Shown in pieces: positions 1 through 16,502 of a stretch of DNA of 64,000 nucleotides (the first letter of the stretch is position 1; each line of letters opens with the position of its first letter). The stretch spans positions 496,001-560,000 of the forward strand of contig NC_040018.1 in the NCBI RefSeq assembly GCF_000972845.2. Reading direction: 5' to 3'. The stretch is from Larimichthys crocea (lineage: Eukaryota; Chordata; Actinopteri; Sciaenidae). The notes under the pieces were generated by a model that did no database searches, was not told where the DNA came from, and was given only the letters and a program-made list of their open reading frames with translations. The position numbers were made by a program, and so were the translations under genes.

Positions 1-1002
1 CCTTCGGCCCTCAGCACCTCGGCCACTAGATCACGGTCCGCCACTGAGACCACCAGCTGGGGTCCAAAACGGGATTTGAAAATTTTGCCATACAGCTTTC
101 TGTGCTCCATCTATAAAGCAGCAGTTACAACAATAAATTAGCAGTCAAATGACTAATTACATGTTATCCATCCTTCCATAAATTGGCTTCATTTATTTGC
201 CTGAAAATTGCATCAGTAAGTTGATATCTGTATGAATGCCCATGCAAAATGGCAGTGTTCACACAGCTGCTCTTGATGTTTATCAAATAAACCACTGTTT
301 AAGAAGACTGATGATGTGCCATGATTCGATTCAATTCATTGATTGATTAAATTACTTTTAAAAAGAACTTTCTTTAGACTTTTTTTCTTAAAAAACAATC
401 CAGTTTTACTTGGACTGGATTTCCAGATCAAATAAATTAATCTCTAGTGTAAGTGTACAAATATATAACATATAATAAATAACTATGCATGTTTTACAAC
501 TGCAGCTTTTACATTGCAATGCAAATAAAAAACTATGGGTAACGAAGAGCATTTATTAGATTGAAAAACCTTTTTTAAAAATAAAAAATGTTGATATCTA
601 TTAAAATAATTCCAACATTGCATGCAAGTGTGTGTGCCGTGATATGATGTGAGTCCTGATTTGGTGTGTCAGCACAAATCACCAGTGATTCCTTTTAATC
701 TATAGAGACGACATCACAGGGTAGGTAACAAACGTGGCATTTATCTTATCTTGCCATGTTGATTGACACATCATTTACTCGTGTTCCTTTTAACAATGGA
801 GACCAAAGCGTTTTACAACAATCTGCTGCATCTATCAAGGTATTCACGTGAGGACTGCTGCAAACGACATATCCAAACTTTTTGTGCGTTTTTAACTCAA
901 CTCATGTGCAGTTTCATGCATCTAGGTAGCAAATGCATGAACCCTTTGCTATTGGTTGGAAACACAAAGATATTATATCATTTGTCATAAAAGTGAGAGA
1001 GA

Positions 1003-1064
<62 letters not shown>

Positions 1065-1360
1065 ATTACCTGGATTTTATGAATTCTGCTGAATCCGTCT
1101 CTCCAGAAAAACTCGACCAAGTTGGACACGGTGCTGGGTCCAGGCATCTCCTCCAGAGTTTTGATTGTGGCTTTCTTGTCGAAATTTACAGGTGTGATCA
1201 ATCTTTCGGGCATGGCTTCTTCCCCAGCCGCGGAGATCCCACAGGTCTCGCTGGATGAAGACTTGTGTAAGGAGCGTAAAATGAAGGACAGCTGCTTATT
1301 CAGCCGGTCGCCTTGAAAATTCTTCCAACACACCGTCGTAAACTGATTCAGGATTGCCAT
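1..1360 (-). CDS. cyp27c1: cyp27c1, mitochondrial cytochrome P450 family 27 subfamily C (partial: first two coding exons)
   Basis: Exon 1 is 1070-1360 (97 codons, ATG at 1358-1360, donor GT at 1068-1069). Exon 2 begins at 110 (acceptor AG at 111-112) and runs off the left edge. The protein opens with a basic, Ser-rich leader that suits a mitochondrial targeting peptide. It then shows the CYP27-type segment EEMPGPSTVSNLVEFFWRDG and, in exon 2, KLYGKIFKSRFGPQLVVSVA, both typical of family 27 P450s near the A-helix and beta-1 region. Immediate linkage to ercc3 matches the human CYP27C1-ERCC3 order, which supports the C1 assignment. The heme-binding Cys and I-helix lie outside the window. Known role of the family member: an inner-mitochondrial-membrane P450, fed electrons by adrenodoxin, that desaturates vitamin A1 to A2 at the 3,4 position; in fish it red-shifts photoreceptor sensitivity. 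Intron 1 is 957 bp. Confidence 0.9.
993..1063. repeat. (GA)n microsatellite next to the cyp27c1 exon 1 donor
   Basis: A nearly pure GA/TC dinucleotide tract of about 70 bp. It lies inside cyp27c1 intron 1 and begins only about 6 bases past the splice donor, so on the transcribed strand it is a polypyrimidine (CU)n run directly after GTAATG. Confidence 0.95.
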
Positions 1361-1548
1361 TACTTGGATATGTTTCGATGTTTCCGTGATTAAAAAAAAA
1401 AAAAAAAAAAGTACTTATAATTGCAAAGTCTAGAAGAGCAGTTCACATCTGCATGTTCCCAAGACGTCCTCTCTGTGCAGCAATTGGAGTATGCTGTAAA
1501 AAGACCGTGTCAGCTGAATGACTGAATGCAGATGTAGTGTATGTAACG

Positions 1549-1558
1549 CTTTTATATA
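1549..1558 (-). promoter_or_regulatory. TATA box of the probable cyp27c1 promoter
   Basis: Read on the minus strand, 1549-1558 is TATATAAAAG. It lies about 190 bases upstream of the cyp27c1 start codon at 1360. A transcription start about 30 bases downstream, near 1520, would leave a 5' leader of roughly 160 nt including an A/T homopolymer at 1391-1410. A strong TATA element fits a regulated rather than housekeeping gene. Its use as the start site is inference. Confidence 0.45.
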
Positions 1559-1560
1559 GT

Positions 1561-2019
1561 GTTTGGTACAACCACACAAGTGGAACATGATTGGATGCTT
1601 GCCTCAAAAGATGGGAGGGAAGACTATGTGGAAAGACACTCCCCTCAGGAGGATGAGATCCATCAGAACCAAAACCTCATTGTACAAAAAACACACGTTT
1701 GCCTGTGTCTGCCAATGGCCTCATCGTGAAGGCGAGGACCTCCCTCTGATACTCACTCTCATCCTCCACCCCAGTCTCTACAGGTTACATTAACAAACAA
1801 CTTTAATGCATACTGTGAACTATTGCACATTACATAACTGTTCATTCCTGCACAGTGTGCACAGCTCTTTTCATTTAAAAAAACATATTACACATATATT
1901 TCTATATTTTTCAATACCATTTTTAAATCAGTATTTCAGTGCAAGGACATTACATTTGGTGATTTTAGTTCTTTTGAATATCTCTGTTTTTTAATGAACG
2001 GTGATCCAAGTCCTTTTTC
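1561..2019. other. Intergenic stretch upstream of cyp27c1, nothing recognised
   Basis: No exon, structural RNA or repeat that I can name. The open frame near 1563-1793 has no recognisable protein similarity and no convincing coding character. Confidence 0.5.
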
Positions 2020-3475
2020 TAATCATTTATAGACCACCAAGGTATCGGAAAATTCATCAATGAGTTTGCTGATCTGATTTCAGTTATCTGCACTGACTAC
2101 AACTTTTTTTTATCGTAACTGGGGATTTTAACATTCACATAGACAATAACATGGATACTAATGCCAAAGAACATTTCTAAACATTTCTGTGTGTTCTTTG
2201 ACATTCAGATAACCTCTGTGAAATGAGATTACTAGTGCTAAGTTTATGGAGGTTATAGCGATGTCACCAACTGTGAGCGCAGAGACAGTTGATGAACTCC
2301 TGGATAATTTCAACTGGAAAATCTCAAATGTCATGGATGCTGTTGCACCTATTAAAACTAAGATGACCTTGAGTAGACAGAGATCACCATGGAGGAACAC
2401 TATGAAGCTAAAGGCATTGAAAACAGATTGCAGGAAAGCAGAGCGCAAATGGAGAAAAACTAAACTTCAAATTCACCACAACCTCTACAAACAAAGTCTC
2501 TGTAATTTCAACCATGAGTTAATCAAGGCTAGACAGCAACACTTCTCTAAAATTATTAATAAGAACATCAGCAACACTCGCACTCTGTTTGCTATAGTTG
2601 ATAAGCTTACAAACCCCCCAAAAGAGATAGTTTCAGAACTCTCTTCAAAAGAAAAATGCAATGAATTTGCTCACTTTTTCAATGAAAAAATCAAATCTAT
2701 AAGGTTAAATATCAACACAAATCTACAAAATGATAAAATGATGCAGTCCCTAAAACTGCCTAGGAATGAATCAACTGTGATGTCAGAATTTAATACAGTT
2801 GATCAAAAAAACGTAGAAGAAACAGTTCAGCATCTTAAATCATCGACATGCTGTCTTGACACAAAGCCATCTGACTTTTTTAAAGCTATTGTAAAATCTG
2901 TCCAAACAGATCTGCAGCAAATAATAAATTGCTCACTTCAATCAGGCACGTTTCCTAAACCCCTAAAAGTAGCTGCCATCAAGCCACTCTTAAAAAAGCG
3001 AACAATCAACTGTTTTTTAATCAACTCAGTAATTTCTTGAACGCCGGTGGACTTTTTGACAAATTTCAGTCAGGTTTTCGAGCTCACCACAGTACAGAAA
3101 CAGCTCTTATTAGAGTGTTAAATGACATATGGTTGAACACTGATTCAGGCAAGGTATCAGTTCTGGTCCTGCTGGATCTCAGTGCTGTGTTTGACACTGT
3201 GGAACACAGCACACTGCTGAACAGATTGGAAACATGGGCAGGACTCCGTGGAACAGTCCTAGAATGGTTTAGGTCCTACTTGGAGGAGCAGAGTTATTTT
3301 GTGACCGTTAGAAGTTATTTAATCGGATCGAGTGGCTATGACATGTGGGGTTCCTCAGGGGTCAGTTCTTGGACCCATTTTGTTCAGCCTATATATGTTG
3401 CCTTTGGGTCAAATTCTGCAGAATTCTAATGTCAACTATCATAGTTATGCAGATGACACACAGATATATCTAAGA
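2020..3475 (+). mobile_element. Degenerate L2-type non-LTR retrotransposon (endonuclease end plus reverse transcriptase start)
   Basis: Around 2026-2245 the frame reads like the end of an APE endonuclease domain (RPPRYRKFINEFADLI and a GDFNIH-like motif), but with stops. At 2246-3040 a 264-codon frame holds the basic linker typical of fish L2/Maui ORF2. At 3037-3429, in another frame, comes reverse transcriptase (QSGFRAHHSTETALI, LLDLSAVFDTVEHSTLLNRL). The YADD-type catalytic motif is visible near 3447-3462 after another frame break (YADDTQIYL). RT motifs downstream are missing, so the copy is dead. It shows at least two frameshifts and a truncated 3' half. Plus orientation. Confidence 0.8.
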
Positions 3476-3479
3476 TATA

Positions 3480-4028
3480 ACTAAGATAATACAAAAACAC
3501 TAGTTCCTCGAAAGCCTGAATGGATTTGACTTCATGAGCTGTAAAGGAGATTAGCATGTGAGGTACGAAGGTATTATACCGAGGTTGGCCTGGCTGTGCT
3601 GTGTTGAGTATGTATTAAGTATTAAGTCCACACACTGTTCTTGGAATACAGTAATATACAGTTTATCCATGCTTCACTGATAGAATTTTCTGAATTGCAT
3701 TGCATTGAAAAAACAGTAAAGATAAAATCTTTTTCTTGAGGCACAAGCTGCAGGCAGTTGAAACAGACAGTAAACAGGAAAAGACAACACACATTCAACA
3801 CTCAACACTCTTTTACTCAAACAGTATTTAGTGTTCAGTCAACCACAATTATTATTAATGATAACTGTTAATATTACAGAAAAAAAGCATCATAAATTCA
3901 CTTCCCACACGTGCCACATAATCAGTTTGCACAAAACACATGGCACTGGATGTTTCTCATTGGAATATCTTCAGTTCAACAAGCAGAGGAAGTAGATCCC
4001 AAATGCCTTATTTCAGTCATGTTATTTA
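3480..4028. other. Intergenic DNA between LINE remnant and hAT-like element
   Basis: AT-rich sequence with no recognisable gene. It may include decayed 3' parts of the neighbouring LINE, but no motif supports that. Confidence 0.4.
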
Positions 4029-4036
4029 TTTGGCAA

Positions 4037-4885
4037 TAGAGTTGCACGATACCCACAGTATACACAGTACCCTGTGGTGCCGGGCTCGAGCGGCGAGTCT
4101 GCTGTGGCCTCGTCATCAGTGGGAACACTAATTTTTCTCAAAAAAACAAACTTGTTGTTTCAAACTTGTTTCAGTCGAATTCTTACTTCACCAGTATTAT
4201 GTTTATCATGCACCAAACAGAATTATAAGTTATTAATAAGTATTAAGAACTTGTACAAATACATTGCAGTTCATAAAAAAAAATTAAAAATAATTCATGG
4301 ATCGTGGCTGCTGCTGTGGTCCTGCATGACGTCCACTACACATATTACTACTGTCATTATTGCTACCATATCTCCATTACAGTTCATAGTTAGTTGATGA
4401 TTTGCTGCTGCTGTGTGTCTATGTCTGTCTATCTCTATCACAGGCTCCACTGCTACTGTAATCATTTTATCATTCATTATGATTCATTGTCATTTTATCA
4501 GTCATTGTAATTGTACAATATGTTTGTGTTGATTTGTTCTGTACACGTGACATCTTTTGCATGTCTGTCCGTCCTGGGAGAGGGATCCCTCCTCTGTGGC
4601 TCTTCCTGAGGTTTCTTCCACCTTTTTTCCCTGTTAAAGGTTTTTTGTGGGCAAGTTTTTCCTCACATAAACTGAGGGTCTAAGGACAGAGGGTGTCACT
4701 CCCTGTACAGATTGTAAAGCCCTCCGAGGCAAATGTACTTTGTGACTTTGGGCTATACAAATAAAATTTGATTTGATTTGATTTAATACTAAAAAAAGGC
4801 TGCAGTATCGCGATAATACCTGGAACCGTGATACTTTGTCTGGTATAGTATCGTGGTTACTCATTTTGGTATCGTGACAACTCTA
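4037..4885. mobile_element. Non-autonomous hAT-like DNA transposon with 8-bp target duplication
   Basis: The left end reads TAGAGTTGCACGATACC (4037-4053) and the right end is its near-perfect reverse complement, GGTATCGTGACAACTCTA (4868-4885, one extra base). Both ends are flanked by the identical 8-mer TTTGGCAA (4029-4036 and 4886-4893). An 8-bp target site duplication plus a TAGAGTTG-type end is the hAT signature. No transposase frame is present. Most of the right half is an L2-type tail (next entry), so the element is nested. Confidence 0.8.
4430..4795 (+). repeat. L2/SINE-type 3' tail inserted in the hAT-like element
   Basis: The sequence has the typical 3' tail of fish L2-related LINEs and their SINE partners: a CCTGAGGTTTCTTCC block, the GTTAAAGGTTTTTTG block, TGTAAAGCCCTCCGAGGCAAA, then GGGCTATACAAATAAAA followed by a TTGATT-type simple repeat at 4771-4788. 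Plus orientation. The 5' boundary is uncertain. Confidence 0.75.
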
Positions 4886-5065
4886 TTTGGCAATACTTTA
4901 CAATACAATATTACAATACAATCACAATAAAACTGTGTACTGGGAAAGAAATTGTGATGTGTAGCCACTAGTGAGTATTATTTGATATGATTGCCTAGCC
5001 AAAGTTAACATTTGACTGCAAATGTCATGTGTGTAGGTTATTGAGAAAGCTGGAGCTGAGTACCT

Positions 5066-5860
5066 TGCACTTTAACTTACCTGCAAAGTACCTTATTTTG
5101 ACCACAAGGGTGCAGTGTAGTTATATTTCTGTTTAATTGGGAACCACCCAGTAGCTCCCAGCATCAGGTGTATGAAGTAAGGTGGAAATCACTGTGAGTT
5201 GAATGGTGGTGAGGAGCACAACAGTCCTTACCGACATCCAGATGAAAGCCAGTTTATGTTAAGCTCCAGTCAATCTGCATGGTAACGTTCTGTTTTTGTT
5301 TTTTTCATCTTTCTTTGCTCCAATAAATGGGAACCTCACCCAAAAGAGAACAACCTTTGCACAGTATTTCGTTTAGCCTGGAATTAAGTTAAGAGCAATC
5401 CTCAAGTCTCAATCTTTTTTGGATAGTCCCAACACTCCAAAAAGTGAGAAAGGCAACAGAAAAGAAAAGGAAAAAGAAAAAGGAGTTCCACAGCCACCCC
5501 TAACTGTACTCTCATTCGGTTGCAAATAAATGTGGTTTTGGCAGAGACTATTGCTTCATGCCAGTCATCTTCGATAAATTGTCCCCCCAAGATCGCGCCC
5601 CCACTTCTGTATCACCTTCCTTATATCTGATGGCTCTAAGGAGTAGAGCAGTGAATAGGAATGAGAGAGAAAATGTCTTGTGTCTTTTTGATTCAGTGCA
5701 AATGAATCTATATCACTGAGAGAGGGAGTGCCTGTGTGGAGATTTTTCAACAGAATAAAACTACAGAGTTGAAGGTACCCTCTAGATGCAATGTTGTATT
5801 TTTGTTGAAGCTGTTGAAAGGACATCAGTGTATTACCCTGGTATTCATCATGTTGCTCTG
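5066..5860. other. Intergenic DNA within the duplicated ercc3 flank, nothing coding
   Basis: No gene recognised. Sequence on both sides (about 5020-5065 and from 5870) aligns with the 3' flank and last exon of ercc3 near 8841-9265. This stretch, however, has little counterpart there and is probably an insertion in the copy or a deletion in the parent. Confidence 0.4.
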
Positions 5861-6104
5861 CAGCTGAGTTAAAGTTCAGGGTTTGGAGTCAGTGCATCTA
5901 CTTTCTGAAGCACTTGAACAGTGGATGAATGCCTTTGTTTGCTGCTTCTACTCTGATATTCCATGTAGACTGTGTCATCTGCAAAACTGCTCTGAGAACC
6001 AATGAGGCGAGAGAAAAAATGTGAGAATATTGTAATATGCAAAGTACAACTGTACGAATGCTGAGTTAATTGTATTTATGTGCTCACTGAGTTTAAGATC
6101 CTCA

Positions 6105-6600
6105 CCTGTGGTCCGTGAAGATTCTCGTTCATCCAGGTCATCTTTCTTCAAAAGGGTCAGAGTCGTTAAAGGAGAAGGTGAGGTCAAGTGTGAACGACGA
6201 GGCGCTCAGGTTGACTGAGTGGACGATGGTCGTTGGAGTCACATTTAAGGCCAAGTGTGAATTCCTGTTCAGTCTCCAGGAATTGATGAAAGGACTGCGT
6301 AATAGGTGGGTGATAAGTGGTGTCTGAGTGTCTTGAGTGTCTTTGTTTTCACCAAACCAGCCACTCAACAAGCACATGGTTCAACACGGGAGGGCCAATT
6401 CATCAGGACTAGATTTTGCAGTTTTCTTACAGCTTATGGACAAGGGACACTCTTTTAGTGACACTGTCGTTCACATTTTGGACAGGAAGACGGGTAGTTT
6501 GAAAGAGGAGTGAAGGAAGCTATCTATGTAAAAGTAGAGAAACCATCCCTTGACAGACGAGGAGGCCTCAGGCACCACTAATCCCCCACATACAATACTG
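6105..6600 (+). mobile_element. Penelope-like element remnant with GIY-YIG endonuclease fragment
   Basis: From about 6354 the plus strand reads PLNKHMVQHGRANSSG and then MDKGHSFSDTVVHILDRK. A TGA follows, and the frame continues in another register as EAIYVKVEKPSLDRRGGLRHH. These are hallmark strings of the GIY-YIG endonuclease region at the C-terminus of fish Penelope-like retroelements. The copy is frameshifted and stop-interrupted. The 6105-6350 part is assigned only by position, as non-ercc3 sequence inserted in the ercc3 copy. Confidence 0.7.
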
Positions 6601-7069
6601 TCTTTTTGTTTATTCATAAACATTTCCCATATTGTCCTGAAGGATTTGTCACAAATACATTGAAGTATTGAAGTAAGAAAAAGTATCAACAACCGAACAG
6701 ATGGCTTTTTCTTGGGATAAACTAACTCTGCGTGTGTGGGAAAATCTTTTTCTGCCATTCTACCATTTTTGCCCAGTCCCTACTTTGTTGTGTTCCCCTA
6801 GTAACAGGAACTGTTGCCAGAAAAACTCGGATTTCAGTCTTGGTGCATCTTGAAGTTCAGCCAGGCTGCATTGGAAGAAACCAAACACTTTTGAATATGT
6901 AAAATCAGACTCTAAACAGTCTGGGGGAGTTTGTGTAGACAACAGAAACTGCAAATATAATCCCTTAAATCTTACACACTGGACCTTGTTGTAGTGTATA
7001 GTATCAATTCTGAAATGCTTTTAATTTTTTTAATCAGTAAATCATGTTTTTTTCAAAGTATGATAGAAT

Positions 7070-7312
7070 ATATAGAATATAATATGGATGGCTGTGTTTT
7101 CATTAGTAAATGCCCACCTTAAAATAAGATTTTGTAATAATTGTTACATGTTTATGTAACATGTTTATACAGTAGGGCCTTTTCTGTTTTTTGTGACCAC
7201 CATAGCTTCTCCATCATGTTAGGAAGGAGAGGGGGCAGTGAGGGGTTGCAATCAGAAATTACACCGCTAAATGTGACTAAATCCTTTGCACTGGTCTTGT
7301 ATATCAAGTTGT
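7070..7312. repeat. MITE-like repeat related to the one at 32.0-32.4 kb
   Basis: Shares with 32085-32378 the segments around TTTTCATTAGT, the purine-rich GGAAGGAGAGGG block and the end CTAAATCC..GCACTGGTCTT. That end is the typical terminal sequence of a widespread fish MITE. The left terminus is not clear. A second isolated end, TAAATCTTACACACTGGACC, lies at about 6965-6984. Confidence 0.5.
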
Positions 7313-7799
7313 CCAATATTAAGTGAAATATACATGAAGCGCCTCTTCAGATTCTGGGTCCACTGACCACAAGGGGTCGTATGGTGGCTGAATGAGTGCA
7401 GTTCATATTTGTAGATATAGATTGATTGGTTTATCTTGGAGATGAAAATGGTGTTGATCTTGGGGTTGTGTTTGATGTTCTGTAAAATCTGCATACAGCG
7501 AATCCCTGTGAGGTTGGACCATAGATGTAGAGCAATGTTACAAAATGTAAAGAAATCTTATCTCAATATGCAACTTACTGAAACATTCAAAGTACTGCTG
7601 TCTTTATAAATAATTTACTTGTTGGGGAAAGACAATAATCTTGTCAATGTGTGGCTCGTTGAAGCAATTGAGAAACTGCACCACACCTGAAGATAGCTTT
7701 GTCTATGTGGAATCACTTGGTATGCAACATGTCACTGAGTAATGGCAAAAATGAATGAATGAATGTCTAAAAGGCATTAATTAATTCATTCCTTTCAGC

Positions 7800-8045
7800 T
7801 GACTTTCGGGTGAGAGGCAGGGTACACTGTGTACGATATCACCAGCTCATCACAGCTGGCATATGGAGACAAACAGTCACATTCACAACAACGGGACACC
7901 ACACCAACCGTTCACACCTAGGAGTCACCAATGAACAAATGAAGTGTGGAGAACATGCATGCTCCACCAATCTTCCCCAGCTGAGATTCAAAGCAGGAAC
8001 CTTCTTGCTATGAGGCAACAATGCACACAGTACAAGGCTCTAGAT
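7800..8045. repeat. Fish interspersed repeat (parsing-type repeat ending in AACCTTCTTGCTATGAGGCAAC)
   Basis: The order CATTCACAC..ACCTAGGAGTCACC, GGAGAACATGCATGCTCCAC and AACCTTCTTGCTATGAGGC matches a very common fish interspersed repeat. The family name is not certain. It separates the ercc3 pseudogene from the functional gene. Confidence 0.55.
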
Positions 8046-9163
8046 GTTTGTTTTTTTTGTGGATATCATCAAGTCAACAAGATGAGGTTCAAGGGAAAAA
8101 GGTTTGGTAGTTATACTTTCTTTACTTGGCCAAATCACAATAAATTGGTGTACTGGGAAATGACGTATAGCAAGTGGTGACTATATATATTTGCAGCCAG
8201 GAACAACAGTCATTTGTGTTTTTCTATAGTTTTAATGTAGAAACCATGTTTCGAATTATAATTTTTTCCTTTTGTTTGTGCATTTTATTTATCGCTCTAC
8301 ATTACAAACATATTTTAATCATTATTTATTGTAATGTGTAAAAATAAGATTCATTTCTGCCTCCTGTAGTTACTGATGTAAAGCAATTTTCACTCATTGC
8401 AGGTGAAAACATGCAGAGATAAAAAAAAAAAAACATCAACTTTCTTTTAGAAAACATATTTACCTTTTAAAGAAGGAAATTCCAGAACAAAAAATTTCAG
8501 TGTCAATGTGGTCTTTAGGAACAGATAAATGTCCATTCATTACGTGGGTTTAGTCTTAAATATAGTCACATGTACAAATATGAATACACATTCTTGTTTT
8601 TTCCCCCCTCAGTTGTCAGTGAAGGAACCACCAACAGTACATAAGACACATTTTTCCCCACCAACTGCTAAATGCCTGAGTGCTGACCTTTGGCTAACAT
8701 CACCTAACCATCAGACTCTAGTACCCATCCTCTTTCATCCTACATGCAGACATTTGTGGCTTTAGCTTGAATTTCCTTAACTATGAATAACTAATGATTG
8801 GCTTTAATGGCCTAGCAGGAGTTGGCTTTTCATCTGTAAATGTCATGTGTGTAGGTTATTGAGGAAGCTGGAGTTTAAAAACATCCAAATTTATGACACA
8901 GAGCAGTCGAGTCCTGCAAGGTGTCATTCGCTGTATCCTGTAGAAGTGCAGGTCATCTCAGCCATCATTATCGTCATCAGCGACCAGGAGGAAGCACTGT
9001 ACAGTACATCATCATTAGCTTCATATAATATTCAGTTTCAGGTTCCTCAGTACAGCTGGACCTGCTGCTGGTAGCCTCATCCTTGTTAAATGTTATTGTG
9101 CACCAACACCATCGTATTGCTCTGCAGCAGCGGAGTCAGAGTTCACGGTTTGAGTCAGTGCAT
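8046..9163 (-). other. ercc3 3' UTR and downstream DNA
   Basis: No second gene recognised. Directly left of the ercc3 stop codon lies its 3' UTR, whose end I cannot fix. Candidate minus-strand AATAAA signals are at 8284-8289 and a few tens of bases further left of the stop-proximal region. 8841-8880 is duplicated at about 5025-5065 as part of the ercc3 partial duplication. Confidence 0.45.
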
Positions 9164-14929
<5,766 letters not shown>

Positions 14930-16045
14930 TTTATAAAATCTTTTCCAGGTTATATCTTTCAACAGGTGTTGGATACTTCTTCATAATCTGCCTGACTTCC
15001 TCATGAAGTCCCCTCTGTGTGGACTAACTGCGAGGAAGACGCAGCACCGGCGTCAACGTCAAAGTAGCGTAACTTAGAAACGACTTCCGGCTTTGGCCTT
15101 CAAAATAAAAGCAGGCTAAAGGAAACGTATGTGTGTGTGTGTTGAAAAACTGTACTTCTATTATTTATTTATTTGTTTTTGTTTTTTTACGAGAAAGTAA
15201 CTATGTTGGTTTATGGTGCAAACATGACAAAAAACAAAGCATTACAAACATTGAGACATACTCTGAAATGTTAGCTATAGAGGTATTCAGGGCTCGCCGT
15301 ATAGGGGGAAAAGTTAGGACAATTTCAAGGGCCCACGACTGACAGGGCCCCAAAAAATAGGTAAACACCAATATAAAATTATTAAACCATCATCATTGAG
15401 TATATATATTTCAAATATAATAATGAAATGAATTATCTCTTTGTTTTTACGTGTTTTGGGCAGTAAAAGTTAAATAAAAATTTAATCTTGCATCAAATAG
15501 TGAACTGCACTGCATATGCAGACTTGCATGCATGTTCAAATCACCAGCAGTAAATATCGTGCTAGTACTAGTATTGAACTACAAGACCCAAAACAGTTTA
15601 ATTAGAGTTATGTAAAGCTTTTGATGGGATAGTTAGGTCCTAGAGATGTGGTGACAACAGCTGCACAGAGGAGGGGGCCCAATTTGTCTTTTTTTTTGTT
15701 TTTTTGTCATGGAGCCCAAACTCAGAAAAGACTAGAATAATCAAGCATACTAGCAAATTAATATTTTATGAATGTACACCAGAAACATATACATGGCATC
15801 ATGTCTAAAAAGTAGCTAACAGCGGTCTTAGGATAATATATAATAAATAATAAAACGTATCTTGCGCTTTTATTCTGGCAGTACGGCAGCTATGGCAGCA
15901 CGCGACTATCTTTAGTTAGCTTGACACGAGCCTCACTGTTTACTTCCGGATGAAGGGTCAAACTCGTTAGGAAAGGTTACTCTGGTTTTTTGGACAGCTG
16001 TTTTCTTATTTTAATAGAAATTATTGGTAGTTATTAATGTGAAAC
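14930..16045. other. Intergenic region between divergently transcribed ercc3 and gpalpp1
   Basis: The two genes are head to head with 1.1 kb between start codons, so this interval holds both promoters and 5' leaders. No TATA box stands out on either side, as usual for housekeeping genes. Part of the middle (about 15285-15735) is repeat-like, with two GGGCCC-flanked blocks (AAGGGCCCACGACTGACAGG near 15329 and GGGGGCCCAATTTG near 15673), which suggests an old transposon insertion between the promoters. Confidence 0.5.
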
Positions 16046-16471
16046 ATGTCGTCTGATCGGCTGATCGGACCTTCCTTGCCGCCGGTGTTTAGACAGGGGA
16101 AGAGCGATGAAGACTCTGATGATGAAAAAGGGTGTAAGTATAAGACAACAGATCTTTTACTAGAAACTGAGAGCCACCTGTACTGTCGATGTAATCAGTG
16201 TCAGGTTGCTTTCTAATTGTAGTTAATGTTGTTTCTGTCAGTCTCTGGTCCCGCTTTGCCTCCCGGTTATAAACGGGGAGAACCGTCGAGCTCTTCGGAT
16301 GAGAGTGAACCGGAGGTGTCGGTGAAAAGAGCGAAAACAAGGCACACACCTGCGGACAGGTAGGTTCATTAATGGACTAGAGGTTACAGAAACACGCGTC
16401 TCAACACAAAGAGCTGTAACAAGTGTCTTCTGAACAGAGAGGAGAGAACAAAGGAAGAAGAAAAAGATGAC

Positions 16472-16502
<31 letters not shown>

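Larger units (their letters stand above)
5870..7760 (-). pseudogene. Decayed partial duplicate of the ercc3 3' half
   Basis: This block repeats, in the same order and orientation, pieces of the functional ercc3 gene just to the right. 5870-6015 matches the last exon (9115-9315), 6600-6660 matches intron 13 (about 9590-9650), 7385-7500 matches exon 11 and its donor (10485-10605), and 7505-7755 matches exon 10 and flanks (10617-11040). It is broken in many places. The last-exon copy has about 14- and 23-base deletions, and its acceptor AG has become GG (minus-strand CATTGG instead of CATCAG). The exon 11 donor GT has become AT (ATAAACC). Most of exon 10 and all of exons 12-14 are missing. A Penelope-like insertion occupies the place of exon 14. 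Non-functional. Confidence 0.85.

Noticed and set aside
914..1258. Open frames through the GA repeat on both strands (Arg/Glu or Ser/Leu repeats)
   Set aside because: The repeat part is intronic; only 1070-1360 minus is real cyp27c1 exon. The plus-strand frame is a shadow.
2246..3429. A host protein-coding gene at the 264- and 130-codon frames
   Set aside because: Sequence motifs are those of LINE ORF2, in two frames with stops.
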